Shown here piece by piece: positions 24,578 through 34,257 of a stretch of DNA of 64,000 bases. Numbering within the stretch: position 1 is the stretch's first letter; each line of letters begins with the position of its first letter. A program made the position numbers and the translations under genes. This DNA is from JAXLQL01 sp046331625 (GTDB lineage: Bacteria > Acidobacteriota > Terriglobia > Bryobacterales > Bryobacteraceae), in NCBI GenBank assembly GCA_046331625.1, contig JAXLQL010000013.1, positions 62,001 to 126,000 on the forward strand, in the 5' to 3' direction. The notes under the pieces are model-generated. The model saw only the letters and a program-made list of their open reading frames with translations. It did no database searches and was not told the DNA's origin.

Positions 24578-27500
24578 TCAGTCGCCGTGGACCATCGGCC
24601 GCTCACCCGCCTTGGCCGGAGGCGCAGCTTTCGGAGCATCCGCCGCTTTGGCCGGAATCCCCAGCACGCGCTTGTACTCGCGCGGGAACACCTTCACGAA
24701 CTTGGCCACCATGCGGGACCAGTTGTCGAGGATCCATTCTCCACGCGGCGATCGCGTGTACTTCACGTGGTTCTGCACCAGCCGCTTGATCAGGTCGATG
24801 TCGGCCGTGTCCATCACCGGTTCGAGATCCACGCCAGCGGGATTCACTTGCGTCTTCACGAACGAGCCCGTCTCATCGAGCACGTAGGCGATACCGCCCG
24901 ACATGCCCGCCGCGAAATTGCGTCCCGTAGGACCCAACACCACCACCAGCCCTTTGGTCATGTACTCGCAGCCGTGGTCGCCCACGCTTTCCACCACCGC
25001 CGTGGCGCCGGAGTTGCGAACCGCGAACCGCTCGCCGCCCATTCCGTTGAAGTAGGCTTCGCCGCCCGTGGCCCCGTAGAGAGCCACGTTGCCGACGATG
25101 ATGTTTTCCTCGGCCACGAAGTTCGAGCCCTGCGGCGGATAGACGATCACCTTTCCGCCGGAGAGTCCCTTGCCCGCGTAATCGTTGGCGTCGCCTTCGA
25201 GTTCGAGCGTCACGCCCGGAGCCAAGAAGGCCCCGAAGCTCTGGCCCGCCGAGCCCGTGAGGTGGAACCGGATCGTATCTTCCGGCAGCCCCGCCGAGCC
25301 GTACTTCTTCGCGATCTCGCCGCTGAGCATGGTGCCCACGGTTCGATGCACGTTACGCACCGGCAGCTTGAACTCCACCTTGGTGCCGTTGTCGATCGCG
25401 TCTTTCGCCAGATCCATCAGCTTGTGATCGAGCGCCTGTTCGAGCCCGTGATCCTGCGCGATCATGCAGCGCCGGCCCACGCGCTTGGGAACTTGCGGAT
25501 TCTCGAACAGATCGGTGAAATCGAGCCCCTTGGCCTTCCAGTGATCCTTCACCTGCCGCATTTCGAGCTTGTCCACGCGGCCCACCATGTCTTCCAGCTT
25601 CCGGAAGCCGAGCTTGGCCATGATCTGCCGCACTTCTTCAGCGATGTAGAAGAAGAAGTTGATCGCGTGCTCGGGCGTGCCATCGAACTTGGCGCGGAGC
25701 CGCGGATCCTGCGTCGCGATTCCCACCGGGCACGTGTTCAAGTGGCATTTGCGCATCATGATGCAGCCGAGCGTAATCAGCGGCGCAGTCGAGAAGCCGA
25801 ACTCCTCGGCGCCGAGCAGCGCGGCAATCGCCACGTCTCGGCCCGTGCACAGCTTGCCGTCGGTCTGCACGATAATGCGGCTGCGCAGATCGTTCATCAC
25901 CAGCACTTGCTGTGTCTCGGCCAAGCCGAGTTCCCACGGTACGCCGGCATGTTTGATCGAAGTGATCGGCGAAGCGCCCGTACCGCCGGAGTCGCCCGAG
26001 ATCAGCACGACGTCGGCATGCGCCTTGGCAACGCCCGCGGCCACGATGCCGACGCCAACCTCGGAGACCAGCTTTACGGAAATGCGCGCCCGCGGATTCG
26101 CGTTCTTGAGATCGAAGATCAACTGCGCCAGATCTTCGATCGAGTAGATGTCATGGTGCGGCGGAGGCGAAATCAAGCCTACGCCCGGAATCGAATGCCG
26201 CACCCGCGCGATCGTTTCGTCCACCTTGTGGCCCGGCAACTGGCCGCCCTCACCGGGCTTAGCCCCTTGCGCCACCTTGATCTGCAGCTCGTCGGAGTTC
26301 ACCAGGTAGTTGATGGTGACGCCGAACCTTCCCGAAGCCACCTGTTTGATCGAGCTCCGGCGCCAATCGCCGTTGGGGTCTCGCTGGAACCGCTCCTCGT
26401 CTTCCCCGCCCTCGCCTGTGTTCGAGCGTGCACCGATGCGGTTCATCGCGATCGCCAGGGTCTCGTGCGTCTCTTTCGAGATCGAGCCGAACGACATCGC
26501 GCCCGTGGCGAAGCGCCGCACGATCTCCTTGGCCGGCTCCACGTCATCGATCGGAATCGGACTCTTGGCGAACTTGAAGTCCATCAGTCCGCGCAGCGTG
26601 CTCATCTGCTTTGACTGGTCGTCAATCGCCCGCGTGTACTCCTGGAACGTCTTGAAACCCTGATCGCTCGGTTCCGTCGAGGACCGCACCGCATGCTGCA
26701 GCTTCGAGATCGTCAGCGGATTGAGCAGGTGGTGCTCGCCCCGGATCCGGTATTGATAGTTGCCGCCAACCGGAAGCACCGTGTCGGCCTCGGTCACGCG
26801 CTGGAACGCGAGTTCGTGCTTGCGCCGTGCCTCTTCGGCCAGCACATCGAGCCCCACGCCTTCGATGCGCGTGGAAGTGCCCGTGAAATACTTGTCGACC
26901 AGCTTCCGGTTGATGCCGATCGTTTCGAACACCTGCGCGCCGCGATAGCTCTGCAGCGTCGAGATGCCCATCTTCGAAAACACCTTCAGCAGCCCCTTCT
27001 GCAGGCCCTTCTTGAAGTTCTTCAGCGCCGTATCGAAGGTCATGTCCTTCGGCAGCAGCCCTTGCCGGTGCATGTCTTCCAGCGTTTCGATGGCGAGATA
27101 CGGATTCACCGCGCTCGCCCCGTAGCCGATCAGCAGGGAGAAGTGATGCACTTCGCGCGGCTCGCCGGATTCGACGATGAGAGCCACCTGCGTCCGCGTA
27201 CCTTCGCGGATCAAATGATGATGTACTGCTGAAAGCGCCAGCAAGCTCGGAATGGGAGCGTAGTCCTCGTCCACACCGCGATCGGAGAGGATCAGCACGG
27301 TGTAACCCGACTTGATGGCCCACGAGGCGCGCCGGCACAGCGCGTCGATCGAGCGCTCCAACTCCTTCTCGCCGCCATCGGCGCGGAACATCGTGTTGAG
27401 CGTGGTGGCCAGGAAGTCGCCCTGCGACATGCGCCGCAGCTTTTCGAGATCGTAGTTGGTGAGAATCGGATGCGGCAGCTTGAGCGTGTGGCAGTGCTCG

Positions 27501-29197
27501 GGCGTCTCTTCCAGAATGTTGCGCTCAGTTCCGATGTAGGAACAAAGCGACATCACCAGTTCCTCGCGAATCGGGTCAATCGCCGGATTCGTCACCTGCG
27601 CGAACAACTGCTTGAAGTAGTGGAACAACGGCTGCGGGCGTTCTGACAGACAAGCCAGCGGCGTGTCGGTGCCCATCGAACCGATCGGCTCTTCTCCCTT
27701 CACGCACATCGGCAGCAGGATCGTCTTCAGATCCTCGTCGGTGTATCCGAACGCGCGCTGCCGCTGCAGCACCGTCTCGAAGTCAGTGGGATGCCACCGT
27801 GGCGGCTCGGGCAAATGGTCGAGCGTGATCTGCTGCTGCTTCAACCACTGCGCATACGGCTGCCGCGACCACAGCCGTTCCTTGATCTCTTCGTCGGGAA
27901 CGATGCGCTTCTCACGCAGGTCGCACAGCAGCATCTTGCCGGGCTGCAGCCGCCCCTTGAAACGAACATTCTCGGGCGTCACTGGCAGAACGCCGGTTTC
28001 TGACGCCATGATCAACAGATCGTCATGCGTCACCATCCACCGCGCCGGGCGGAGCCCGTTGCGGTCCAGCGTGGCGCCGATCACACGGCCGTCAGTGAAC
28101 GCGATCGCCGCCGGACCATCCCAAGGCTCCATCAACGAAGCGTGATATTCGTAGAACGCCTTCTTGTCCGGATGCATCGTCACGTCGTGATCCCACGCTT
28201 CCGGAATCATCATCGCCATCACGTGCGGCAACTCGCGCCCGCCGAGCGTGAGCATCTCCACGGCGTTGTCGAAATTCGATGAGTCGCTGCCGCCCGGCAC
28301 TTCCACCGGCATGCACTTGGCCAGATCGTCACCGAACAGCGTCGACTTGAGAATCTTCTCACGCGCGTTCATCCAGTTGACGTTGCCCTTGATGGTGTTG
28401 ATCTCACCGTTGTGGCAGATGTAGCGGAACGGGTGCGCCAACTGCCATGTGGGGAACGTGTTGGTGGAGAAACGCTGGTGCACCAGGCACATCGCGCTCA
28501 CCACTTCCGGATCGGCCAACTCGCGGTAGAACTTGTCGATCTGGTGCGAGAGCAGCAATCCTTTGTAGACCAGCGTCCGCGTCGAGAGCGAAGGAACGTA
28601 GAAGAACTCTTTGTCCTTGATGTCTGACGCCGCGATTTCCCGTTCGGCTCGCTTGCGCATCACGTACAGCTTGCGCTCGAGCTGATCCTGCTCCATCGGT
28701 TCTTTCGCCGCCACGAACACCTGTTGGATGTAGGGCTGCGAAGCGCGCGCCACACGGCCAATCGCGTCCACATCCACCGGCGTGTCCCGCCACCCGATCA
28801 CTTCCAATCCTTCTTCGCTCGCGATCCGTTCCAGCACGCCTTCCACTGCCAACCGCGGTTGCCGCTCCACCGGGAAGAAAACGATGCCCATGCCGTATTG
28901 GCCCGGTTCGGGCAGCGAGAACTTCTCCTTCTTGCACTCGCGCACGAAGAACGCGTGCGGAATCTGAATCAGGATGCCCGCGCCGTCGCCCGTGTCCGGA
29001 TCGCAGCCGCATGCGCCGCGATGCGTCAGATTGATCAGAATCTGGATGCCCTTGGTAATGATGTCGTGCGAGGCTTCGCCCTTGATGCTCGCCACAAAGC
29101 CGATTCCGCAGGCGTCACGCTCGAGCCGCGGATCATACAGACCTTGCGCCGGGGGCAGCCCGATCGGGTTTTCGAAGTCGTATTTCGGTTGCGACAC
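24578..29197 (-). CDS. gltB: glutamate synthase large subunit
   Basis: A 1539-residue alpha chain of glutamate synthase, making two glutamates from glutamine and 2-oxoglutarate. The mature N terminus is Cys30 in ERDACGIGF, released by removal of a 29-residue propeptide; this Cys is the glutaminase nucleophile. The central domain, the FMN-binding synthase barrel (SGGTGASPITSIKHAG, GLAETQQVL), the 3Fe-4S cluster Cys in CIMMRKCHLNTCPVGIATQDP, and the C-terminal GXGXG beta helix (LSGGKVIVYPPQGS) are all present. Full length. The promoter faces a LysR gene. Confidence 0.98.
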   Translation of the reverse strand: MSQPKYDFENPIGLPPAQGLYDPRLERDACGIGFVASIKGEASHDIITKGIQILINLTHRGACGCDPDTGDGAGILIQIPHAFFVRECKKEKFSLPEPGQYGMGIVFFPVERQPRLAVEGVLERIASEEGLEVIGWRDTPVDVDAIGRVARASQPYIQQVFVAAKEPMEQDQLERKLYVMRKRAEREIAASDIKDKEFFYVPSLSTRTLVYKGLLLSHQIDKFYRELADPEVVSAMCLVHQRFSTNTFPTWQLAHPFRYICHNGEINTIKGNVNWMNAREKILKSTLFGDDLAKCMPVEVPGGSDSSNFDNAVEMLTLGGRELPHVMAMMIPEAWDHDVTMHPDKKAFYEYHASLMEPWDGPAAIAFTDGRVIGATLDRNGLRPARWMVTHDDLLIMASETGVLPVTPENVRFKGRLQPGKMLLCDLREKRIVPDEEIKERLWSRQPYAQWLKQQQITLDHLPEPPRWHPTDFETVLQRQRAFGYTDEDLKTILLPMCVKGEEPIGSMGTDTPLACLSERPQPLFHYFKQLFAQVTNPAIDPIREELVMSLCSYIGTERNILEETPEHCHTLKLPHPILTNYDLEKLRRMSQGDFLATTLNTMFRADGGEKELERSIDALCRRASWAIKSGYTVLILSDRGVDEDYAPIPSLLALSAVHHHLIREGTRTQVALIVESGEPREVHHFSLLIGYGASAVNPYLAIETLEDMHRQGLLPKDMTFDTALKNFKKGLQKGLLKVFSKMGISTLQSYRGAQVFETIGINRKLVDKYFTGTSTRIEGVGLDVLAEEARRKHELAFQRVTEADTVLPVGGNYQYRIRGEHHLLNPLTISKLQHAVRSSTEPSDQGFKTFQEYTRAIDDQSKQMSTLRGLMDFKFAKSPIPIDDVEPAKEIVRRFATGAMSFGSISKETHETLAIAMNRIGARSNTGEGGEDEERFQRDPNGDWRRSSIKQVASGRFGVTINYLVNSDELQIKVAQGAKPGEGGQLPGHKVDETIARVRHSIPGVGLISPPPHHDIYSIEDLAQLIFDLKNANPRARISVKLVSEVGVGIVAAGVAKAHADVVLISGDSGGTGASPITSIKHAGVPWELGLAETQQVLVMNDLRSRIIVQTDGKLCTGRDVAIAALLGAEEFGFSTAPLITLGCIMMRKCHLNTCPVGIATQDPRLRAKFDGTPEHAINFFFYIAEEVRQIMAKLGFRKLEDMVGRVDKLEMRQVKDHWKAKGLDFTDLFENPQVPKRVGRRCMIAQDHGLEQALDHKLMDLAKDAIDNGTKVEFKLPVRNVHRTVGTMLSGEIAKKYGSAGLPEDTIRFHLTGSAGQSFGAFLAPGVTLELEGDANDYAGKGLSGGKVIVYPPQGSNFVAEENIIVGNVALYGATGGEAYFNGMGGERFAVRNSGATAVVESVGDHGCEYMTKGLVVVLGPTGRNFAAGMSGGIAYVLDETGSFVKTQVNPAGVDLEPVMDTADIDLIKRLVQNHVKYTRSPRGEWILDNWSRMVAKFVKVFPREYKRVLGIPAKAADAPKAAPPAKAGERPMVHGD

Positions 29198-29274
29198 GGG
29201 ATCTCCTTGAACGTCACCGCTCCTCGTCGAGGGACACCCTTGGCGGGAGCCTCGAACGGGGAGTGATGCAGGCT

Positions 29275-29302
29275 AGTATAGCACCTCCATTAGAAAACTC
29301 AA
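29275..29302 (-). promoter_or_regulatory. promoter of gltBD
   Basis: On the minus strand, TTGAGT (29297-29302) and TATACT (29275-29280) are separated by 16 bases. It predicts a leader of about 70 bases before the gltB start at 29197. The AT-rich stretch 29290-29340 between the divergent promoters is the likely binding site for the LysR regulator. Confidence 0.6.
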
Positions 29303-29314
29303 ACTTAATTTGAT

Positions 29315-29343
29315 TTGAACATTCGCATTTCTTATAGTATAGT
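29315..29343 (+). promoter_or_regulatory. promoter of the LysR gene
   Basis: TTGAAC (29315-29320) and TATAGT (29338-29343) with a 17-base spacer. Transcription would start at about 29350, immediately at the GTG at 29351, so either the mRNA is leaderless or the GGAGG at 29344-29348 marks use of another promoter. Confidence 0.6.
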
Positions 29344-29350
29344 GGAGGAA

Positions 29351-30229
29351 GTGACCATCGAGCACCTCCAACTCTTCCGGGATGTAGCCACTTCCCGTAG
29401 TATTAGCAAGGGGGCGGAGCTCAATGGATTGAGCCAGTCAGCCGTCAGCCAACACCTCCAGGAAGTGGAGCGCCAGTTGGGAGTGCAGTTGGTCGATCGT
29501 AGTACGCGCCCGCTCACATTGACGCATTCCGGTAGGCTGTACCAGGACTTCTGCCGCGAGGCCGTCCGGCTCTACCAGCAGTTTCAGACCGAGCTCGAAA
29601 ACGTCAAGGGCAAGGTGGAAGGCGTGTGCCGGGTGGCTTCGATTTACTCGGTGGGCCTGTCCGAGCTCGACGAGCTCGAGAAGCAGTTCTCGGTGCGCTT
29701 CCCCGGCGCCGAGCTCGAGATCGAGCATCTGCGCCCGGAGCGAGTCTACGAAGCCGTGCTCGACGACCGTGCCGACCTCGGCCTCGTCAGCTATCCGGAA
29801 TCGCGCCGCGGCCTCAACGTCATCCCCTGGCGCAAGGAGCACATGGTGCTCGCGGTAGCGCCCGAGCATCCCTTGGCATCGCGCACCGAGGTTGGTCCAG
29901 AGGACCTCGATGGCGTCGATTATGTCGGCTTCGATGACGATCTACCGGTCAGCCGCGATGTGAAGCGTTACTTGAAGGAAGCCGGCGTCGAAGTAAATCA
30001 AGTCAGGCACTTCGACAATATCCACAGCATGAAGGAAGCGGTCTCGATCGGAGCCGGAGTCAGCATCCTGCCAGAGCCGATTCTTCGGCCCGATGTCGCC
30101 AGCGGCCGCCTGCGAACGGTAGCGTTACGGGCTCCCGGGCTGTCGCGCCCACTCGGGATCTTGCACGCCAAGCGCAAGGGACTGAATCGCGCCACGCGAT
30201 CCTTCCTGGCGATGCTGCAGGAATCGTAG
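29351..30229 (+). CDS. LysR-family regulator, probable gltBD regulator
   Basis: A 292-residue LysR-type protein. The N-terminal winged helix reads HLQLFRDVATSRSISKGAELNGLSQSAVSQHLQEVERQLGVQLVDRSTRPLTLT; the rest is a two-lobed periplasmic-binding-like effector domain (DLGLVSY, GVDYVGFDDD, VSIGAGVSILPE). GTG at 29351 has GGAGG upstream and opens into the HTH; the ATT-rich extension to 29315 overlaps the promoter. Divergent position from gltBD suggests it senses nitrogen or carbon status, as GltC does in Bacillus, but this is inferred from position only. Confidence 0.9.
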   Translation: MTIEHLQLFRDVATSRSISKGAELNGLSQSAVSQHLQEVERQLGVQLVDRSTRPLTLTHSGRLYQDFCREAVRLYQQFQTELENVKGKVEGVCRVASIYSVGLSELDELEKQFSVRFPGAELEIEHLRPERVYEAVLDDRADLGLVSYPESRRGLNVIPWRKEHMVLAVAPEHPLASRTEVGPEDLDGVDYVGFDDDLPVSRDVKRYLKEAGVEVNQVRHFDNIHSMKEAVSIGAGVSILPEPILRPDVASGRLRTVALRAPGLSRPLGILHAKRKGLNRATRSFLAMLQES

Positions 30230-30232
30230 GGA

Positions 30233-31172
30233 CTACCGGTAGGCCGTCCGCGCCAACACGCGTCCGCGATACGCCGCCAGCATCCCCGGAGCTTCCATCA
30301 TGTGCGTTACCACCACCATCGCCAGCGCGAGCGGCAGCTCCCACAGCTTTACGCCGTACTGGCCGAAACAGCGCAGGCAATCGCGCACGCTGTCGATCGT
30401 CTTCCCCGCCACGATGAACGGGATCGCGACGGGACCCAGCCGAATCAGGCCCGCGTAAGGCAGCCGCGCATCGCGCAAGCGCGTGATCACCGTGCAGAAT
30501 CCATGATTGCGGCGGATGTCGCGCTCCATGGCCCACCCCTCGAAGTCGTGAATCACCAGCAATTCCGGATCGAACAGGAACGTCTCCCCTTCCCGCAAGA
30601 ACGCCTCCGATTGGATCCGTGACGCAAACGCGCCGAGACCTTCCGGCAGCGGATGCCGCAAGTAAACCTCGCGCCGAAAACACGCCGCGTTGCCGGAGAT
30701 GAAGCGCGTGGACCCGCGCCGGCCGGGGTCGAGATAGCTGCGCGAAAGCAGTCCCGAGATGCGCTCCAGCCATGATCGTCCCGCGTACATCGTCCGCGAA
30801 CTAACGGCCGCCGCCTCCGGATTCGCCGCCAAGTCGGCGCGCAGCACGCGCAGCCAGGAAGGCCCTGGAATGCAGTCGGCATCCACGATCGCCACCCAGT
30901 CTCCGGTGGCGGCTTCCACCGCCGATTCTTCAACTCATATGAGGACTCGGCGTCCACGTAGAGCACCTTCATGCCGGGCACGAGTGCCAGCACGTCAGCC
31001 GGAACCTTGCCCCGAATCTCGCCGACTCCACGAACAGGAACTCATCCGCGGGGCCGCCTTCCTGGTCCGCCCAAGCTCGGAAGGCGCGCCGCAGGTCGTC
31101 CCACGACTTGTCCTCGCCCGCCGCGTAGTCGGACACGACAATCACCGACAGTTTGGCCCCCTCACGAGTCAT
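30233..31172 (-). pseudogene. family 2 glycosyltransferase interrupted by two frame breaks
   Basis: Three frames join into one GT2 protein: MTREGAKLSVIVVSDY...EFLFVESA, then EIRGKVPADVLALVPGMKV...SSYELKN, then SAVEAATGDWVAIVDADCIPGP through to 30233. Breaks fall at 31020/31021 and 30925/30926; each is repaired by adding one base. The joined protein has the nucleotide-binding VIVVSDY strand, the DxD-like IVDADC, the acceptor-side FISGNAACFRR, and two C-terminal hydrophobic helices. It starts inside the end of the upstream glycosyltransferase gene (11-base overlap). Sequence error and recent decay are both possible; otherwise the coding is well preserved. Confidence 0.8.
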
Positions 31173-32343
31173 TTCGTTGCTCCAGTGCAATCGGTGGAGA
31201 CAGCCAGCGAGGCTTGCCTCCGATCAGTGGATGCACCATGGCGAACACGCTCACGGCGACGTCGGCGGCAACCATCAGCGGGAGCGTCGTCAGCAACATC
31301 GCTACCAGGCGAAACCCCGGGCGCGCCTTTGCCAAAGCGGTAGCCACGGCAGCCACCGCCGGAACGGCGTAAACGGCGAGCCACAGCGCGCTCGCATGGC
31401 CCGCTATCACGCATGCGAGTAGCACAAGCAACACCGCGCGATCCAAGTAGCCCGCAGCCACAAAGGCAGCTTCCAATCCGCGCACGTGCCGGGCCGACGC
31501 CATCAGTCCCCTGCTCCACCGCAGCCGCTGATTGACGTAATGCTCGAACGAGTCCGCCACCACATGATCGGCCACGGCGTGCATGGCGAATCGTGTCTTG
31601 CCTCCGCTCGCGGATAGTTGCAGCGATGCTTCAATGTCTTCGCTGAATGCCCCCGGCGGAAAACCGCCAATGCGGTCGAGAGCGGTCCGCCGGTAGGCGC
31701 AGTTGCCGCCCATGGTGGGCGGATCGAGCCCCAAAGCATCCTTGGCCGCCAGGTTGACCAGTTGGTAGGTCCACGCCTCGAGGCTTGCATAGGCCGCAAC
31801 CGGAGTGAGCTTCGCGATCACGGGCCGCCTGTAGCCGCAGACCGCTTCGATACGCGGATCGGAGAACGGCCCCACGAGCCGCTCGAGCGAATCCGGCGCA
31901 GGCGCCTGATCGGCGTCATAGACCACCACCACTTCGCACGGCGCCGCCGCCCGCAGGGCTCGATTGAGAGCCTCTGCCTTGCCCACGTTTTCCTGAAGCA
32001 CGAGGAGCCGCACATGATTCCGGCCTACGGCCCACTGCTCGACGAGTTGGCGGCCGCCGTCAGTCGACGCATCGTCCACCAGACAGATCTCGACACGCTC
32101 CCGGTCATAGCGCAACGCATCGAGACTCGCCAGCAGCCTGGGCAGCAGGGTCCGTTCATTGCGAAACGCCACGGCGATCAACGAGGCAGGGCTTTTGCCC
32201 GTTTCCTGGCAATGCCTCTGAGGCAGCCAGGAAGCCAACACCCACAACAGCCGCCGCAGCGAGAATAGCGCTGCCAGCGCGACCGCAACGTCTACAGCAA
32301 GACTCAACAATCCTCCGGTCGTCAATACGGTGTGTGCACCCAC
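31162..32343 (-). CDS. membrane family 2 glycosyltransferase (processive type)
   Basis: A 393-residue membrane GT2. One N-terminal helix (LSLAVDVAVALAALFSL) is followed by the catalytic domain with CLVDDASTDGG, VVVYDADQAP, FSEDIEASL and QRLRW (272-276), the D-DxD-ED-QxxRW set of cellulose/hyaluronan/NodC-type synthases. About three C-terminal helices follow. It probably extends a surface polysaccharide from a nucleotide sugar at the inner membrane. It overlaps the next glycosyltransferase gene by 11 bases. The divergent VTT gene lies 108 bases away; nothing else is visible in that gap. Confidence 0.9.
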   Translation of the reverse strand: MGAHTVLTTGGLLSLAVDVAVALAALFSLRRLLWVLASWLPQRHCQETGKSPASLIAVAFRNERTLLPRLLASLDALRYDRERVEICLVDDASTDGGRQLVEQWAVGRNHVRLLVLQENVGKAEALNRALRAAAPCEVVVVYDADQAPAPDSLERLVGPFSDPRIEAVCGYRRPVIAKLTPVAAYASLEAWTYQLVNLAAKDALGLDPPTMGGNCAYRRTALDRIGGFPPGAFSEDIEASLQLSASGGKTRFAMHAVADHVVADSFEHYVNQRLRWSRGLMASARHVRGLEAAFVAAGYLDRAVLLVLLACVIAGHASALWLAVYAVPAVAAVATALAKARPGFRLVAMLLTTLPLMVAADVAVSVFAMVHPLIGGKPRWLSPPIALEQRNDS

Positions 32344-32451
32344 AGAGTATCACCAAAACTCTTCGAAACACAATGAAAAAACGGCAGTTATGGACACAAC
32401 GGCACCACCGTACTACACTGCCCGTCCCATCCCCGCCGCGACCAAGCTACC

Positions 32452-33069
32452 ATGTACTTCACCCCCGTGCGCCTCTGGCAACTCCTCCTCATTGTCCTCG
32501 CGGTAATCCTCGTCCCGTTCTTCATTTGGGAACACTCGATCGAAGATCTTGCCACCCGCCTCTTCGCCTCCGGCGTATCGAAACCACTGCTCGGCGTGGC
32601 GATCGCAGCCTTGCTCGCCTCGGACCTCCTCCTGCCCGTGCCCTCGAGCATCGCTAGCACCGCCGCCGCCGCGCTGCTGGGGTTTTGGGGCGGGCTGGCT
32701 TCGTCTTTCTTCGGCATGACCGCGGGCTGCCTGCTCGGATACTGGCTCGGCACTCGACTCCCCGCCGAGCGATTCCTCACCCCGAACGACTTCGCGCGTC
32801 TGGAAAAAGGGCAAGCCCGGTTCGGAGATTGGATGGTGGTCGTCTTCCGCGCCGTCCCGGTGCTCGCCGAAGCCTCTGTCTTCTTCGCCGGACTCGGCAA
32901 GCGTCCATTCGCGCGCTTCTTCACGCTCACCGCGCTTTCGAATCTCGGGATCTCGGCAGTCTACGCCGCGGCCGGAGCCTTCTCGGCCCAACGCGAGACT
33001 TTCCTGTTCGCGTTCTTCGGCGCCATCGCGCTACCCGGACTCGCCATGCTCCTGCTCGGACGCAAATGA
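32452..33069 (+). CDS. VTT-domain (DedA/TVP38-like) membrane protein
   Basis: A 205-residue inner-membrane protein with about five hydrophobic helices and the VTT signature: LLPVPSSIASTAAAALLGFWGGLASSFFGMTAGCLLGYWLG, and a later FRAVPVLAEASVFFAGLGKRPFARFF containing the conserved Arg-Pro pair. Relatives are lipid scramblases or flippases such as DedA. It is 37 bases before the glutathione peroxidase gene. Confidence 0.88.
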   Translation: MYFTPVRLWQLLLIVLAVILVPFFIWEHSIEDLATRLFASGVSKPLLGVAIAALLASDLLLPVPSSIASTAAAALLGFWGGLASSFFGMTAGCLLGYWLGTRLPAERFLTPNDFARLEKGQARFGDWMVVVFRAVPVLAEASVFFAGLGKRPFARFFTLTALSNLGISAVYAAAGAFSAQRETFLFAFFGAIALPGLAMLLLGRK

Positions 33070-33106
33070 TTGGAACCGCATTCCTCTCGAGTGGCATCCT
33101 AAGGGT

Positions 33107-33649
33107 ATGCGCCTGGCGATTGCCTTGCTCACCCTATCGGTCGTCAACATGAATGCCACAGCCGCCTCTCTACACGACTTCACGATGAATGGAATCGACG
33201 CCAAGCCAGTCGCTCTGTCCTCGTTCAAGGGCAAGACCGTGCTAGTGGTCAACGTAGCCAGTAAGTGCGGATTCACGCCTCAGTACGAAGCGCTCGAAGC
33301 GCTCTACCGCAAATACAAAGATCGCGGCTTCGTGGTGCTGGGATTCCCCTCGAACGATTTTCTTTGGCAGGAGCCCGGCTCCGATGGCGAGATCGCCGCG
33401 TTCTGCAAGCGGACTTATGGCGTCACCTTCCCGATGTTCGCCAAGGTCCGGGTCCGCGGCTCCGATCAGGCTCCGCTCTACGGCTACCTCACCGGCAAGA
33501 AAGACAATGCCCACGGCGGCATGATCATGTGGAACTTCACCAAGTTCCTGATCGATGGCGACGGTCGGGTAATTGACCGCTTCGGTCCATCCACCAAGCC
33601 GGACTCGCCCGAAGTGGTAGCCGCCATTGAGAAGGCTCTGCCGCGGTGA
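33107..33649 (+). CDS. glutathione peroxidase-family protein, exported
   Basis: A 180-residue thioredoxin-fold peroxidase with a signal peptide (LAIALLTLSVVNMNATAA). The peroxidatic Cys54 is in NVASKCGFTPQY; the tetrad Gln lies in WQEPGSDGE and the Trp-Asn pair in MWNFTKFLI. The usual FPCNQFG reads FPSNDFLW, so the first Gln and the Cys are substituted, while the tetrad itself is intact. Most bacterial members use thioredoxin rather than glutathione. Its stop overlaps the next gene as GTGA. Confidence 0.92.
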   Translation: MRLAIALLTLSVVNMNATAASLHDFTMNGIDAKPVALSSFKGKTVLVVNVASKCGFTPQYEALEALYRKYKDRGFVVLGFPSNDFLWQEPGSDGEIAAFCKRTYGVTFPMFAKVRVRGSDQAPLYGYLTGKKDNAHGGMIMWNFTKFLIDGDGRVIDRFGPSTKPDSPEVVAAIEKALPR

Positions 33650-34167
33650 CCACTGCTCTCCGGATACTGCTCGCCGTCTTCGCCATCGCATCGGCTGCGT
33701 GGGACCTTCACTCGCGCCGGATCCCGAACTGGCTCACGGTGGGAGCGTTCGCGGCCGGGCTGGTTCTGCAGGCGATTGGGTTCGGATGGTCCGGAGTCAG
33801 CACGGGTCTCATGGGTGTTGGCGTTGCGCTTGCGATCACGGTGCCGTTGTTCGCGCTGCGCGCGCTCGGCGGCGGAGATGTAAAGCTCATGGCTGCCACT
33901 GCGGCCATGACGGGAGCGATGCCCTTCATCACGGTTTTCGTGATCAATGCGGTAGTGGGAGGCGTGGCGGCGATCGCGCTGGCGCTCTACAAAGGGCGAC
34001 TCAAGCAAACACTCTCGAACACCGGAGCGATTGTCTCGTCGATCGCCAGCGGCCGCGCGCCGCACGAGGATCGGCCGGAACTCGACATCTCGAGGCCGCA
34101 GGCCATCACACTTCCTCGCGGGGCTATCTTCGGAGTTTGCGCGCTGTTGGTGGCATTCTGGGGCTGA
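33646..34167 (+). CDS. A24-family prepilin peptidase (CpaA/TadV-like)
   Basis: A 173-residue membrane aspartyl protease with about five helices. Catalytic Asp20 lies in SAAWDLHSRRIPNWLT and Asp78 in LGGGDVKLM, matching the D and GxGDxK motifs of stand-alone prepilin peptidases, which trim type IV or Flp pilins. No pilus gene is in the window, so the substrate is encoded elsewhere. The GTG start is coupled to the peroxidase gene. The nuclease-derived array begins 90 bases after its stop. Confidence 0.88.
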   Translation: MTTALRILLAVFAIASAAWDLHSRRIPNWLTVGAFAAGLVLQAIGFGWSGVSTGLMGVGVALAITVPLFALRALGGGDVKLMAATAAMTGAMPFITVFVINAVVGGVAAIALALYKGRLKQTLSNTGAIVSSIASGRAPHEDRPELDISRPQAITLPRGAIFGVCALLVAFWG

Positions 34168-34257
34168 GCGTAGCGGCAACGGGACTTCCCTCCCGGTGAC
34201 ATGGCCGCATCGCCCGGCTTCCCACCGGCCCGTCTCGTCCCCGCTCTTCGACCGTAC

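Noticed and set aside
23963..26614. Open frame of 883 residues on the plus strand opposite gltD and gltB
   Set aside because: It is antisense to two full-length, strongly conserved genes, is rich in Arg and His as expected for a shadow of high-GC coding, and has no recognisable domain.
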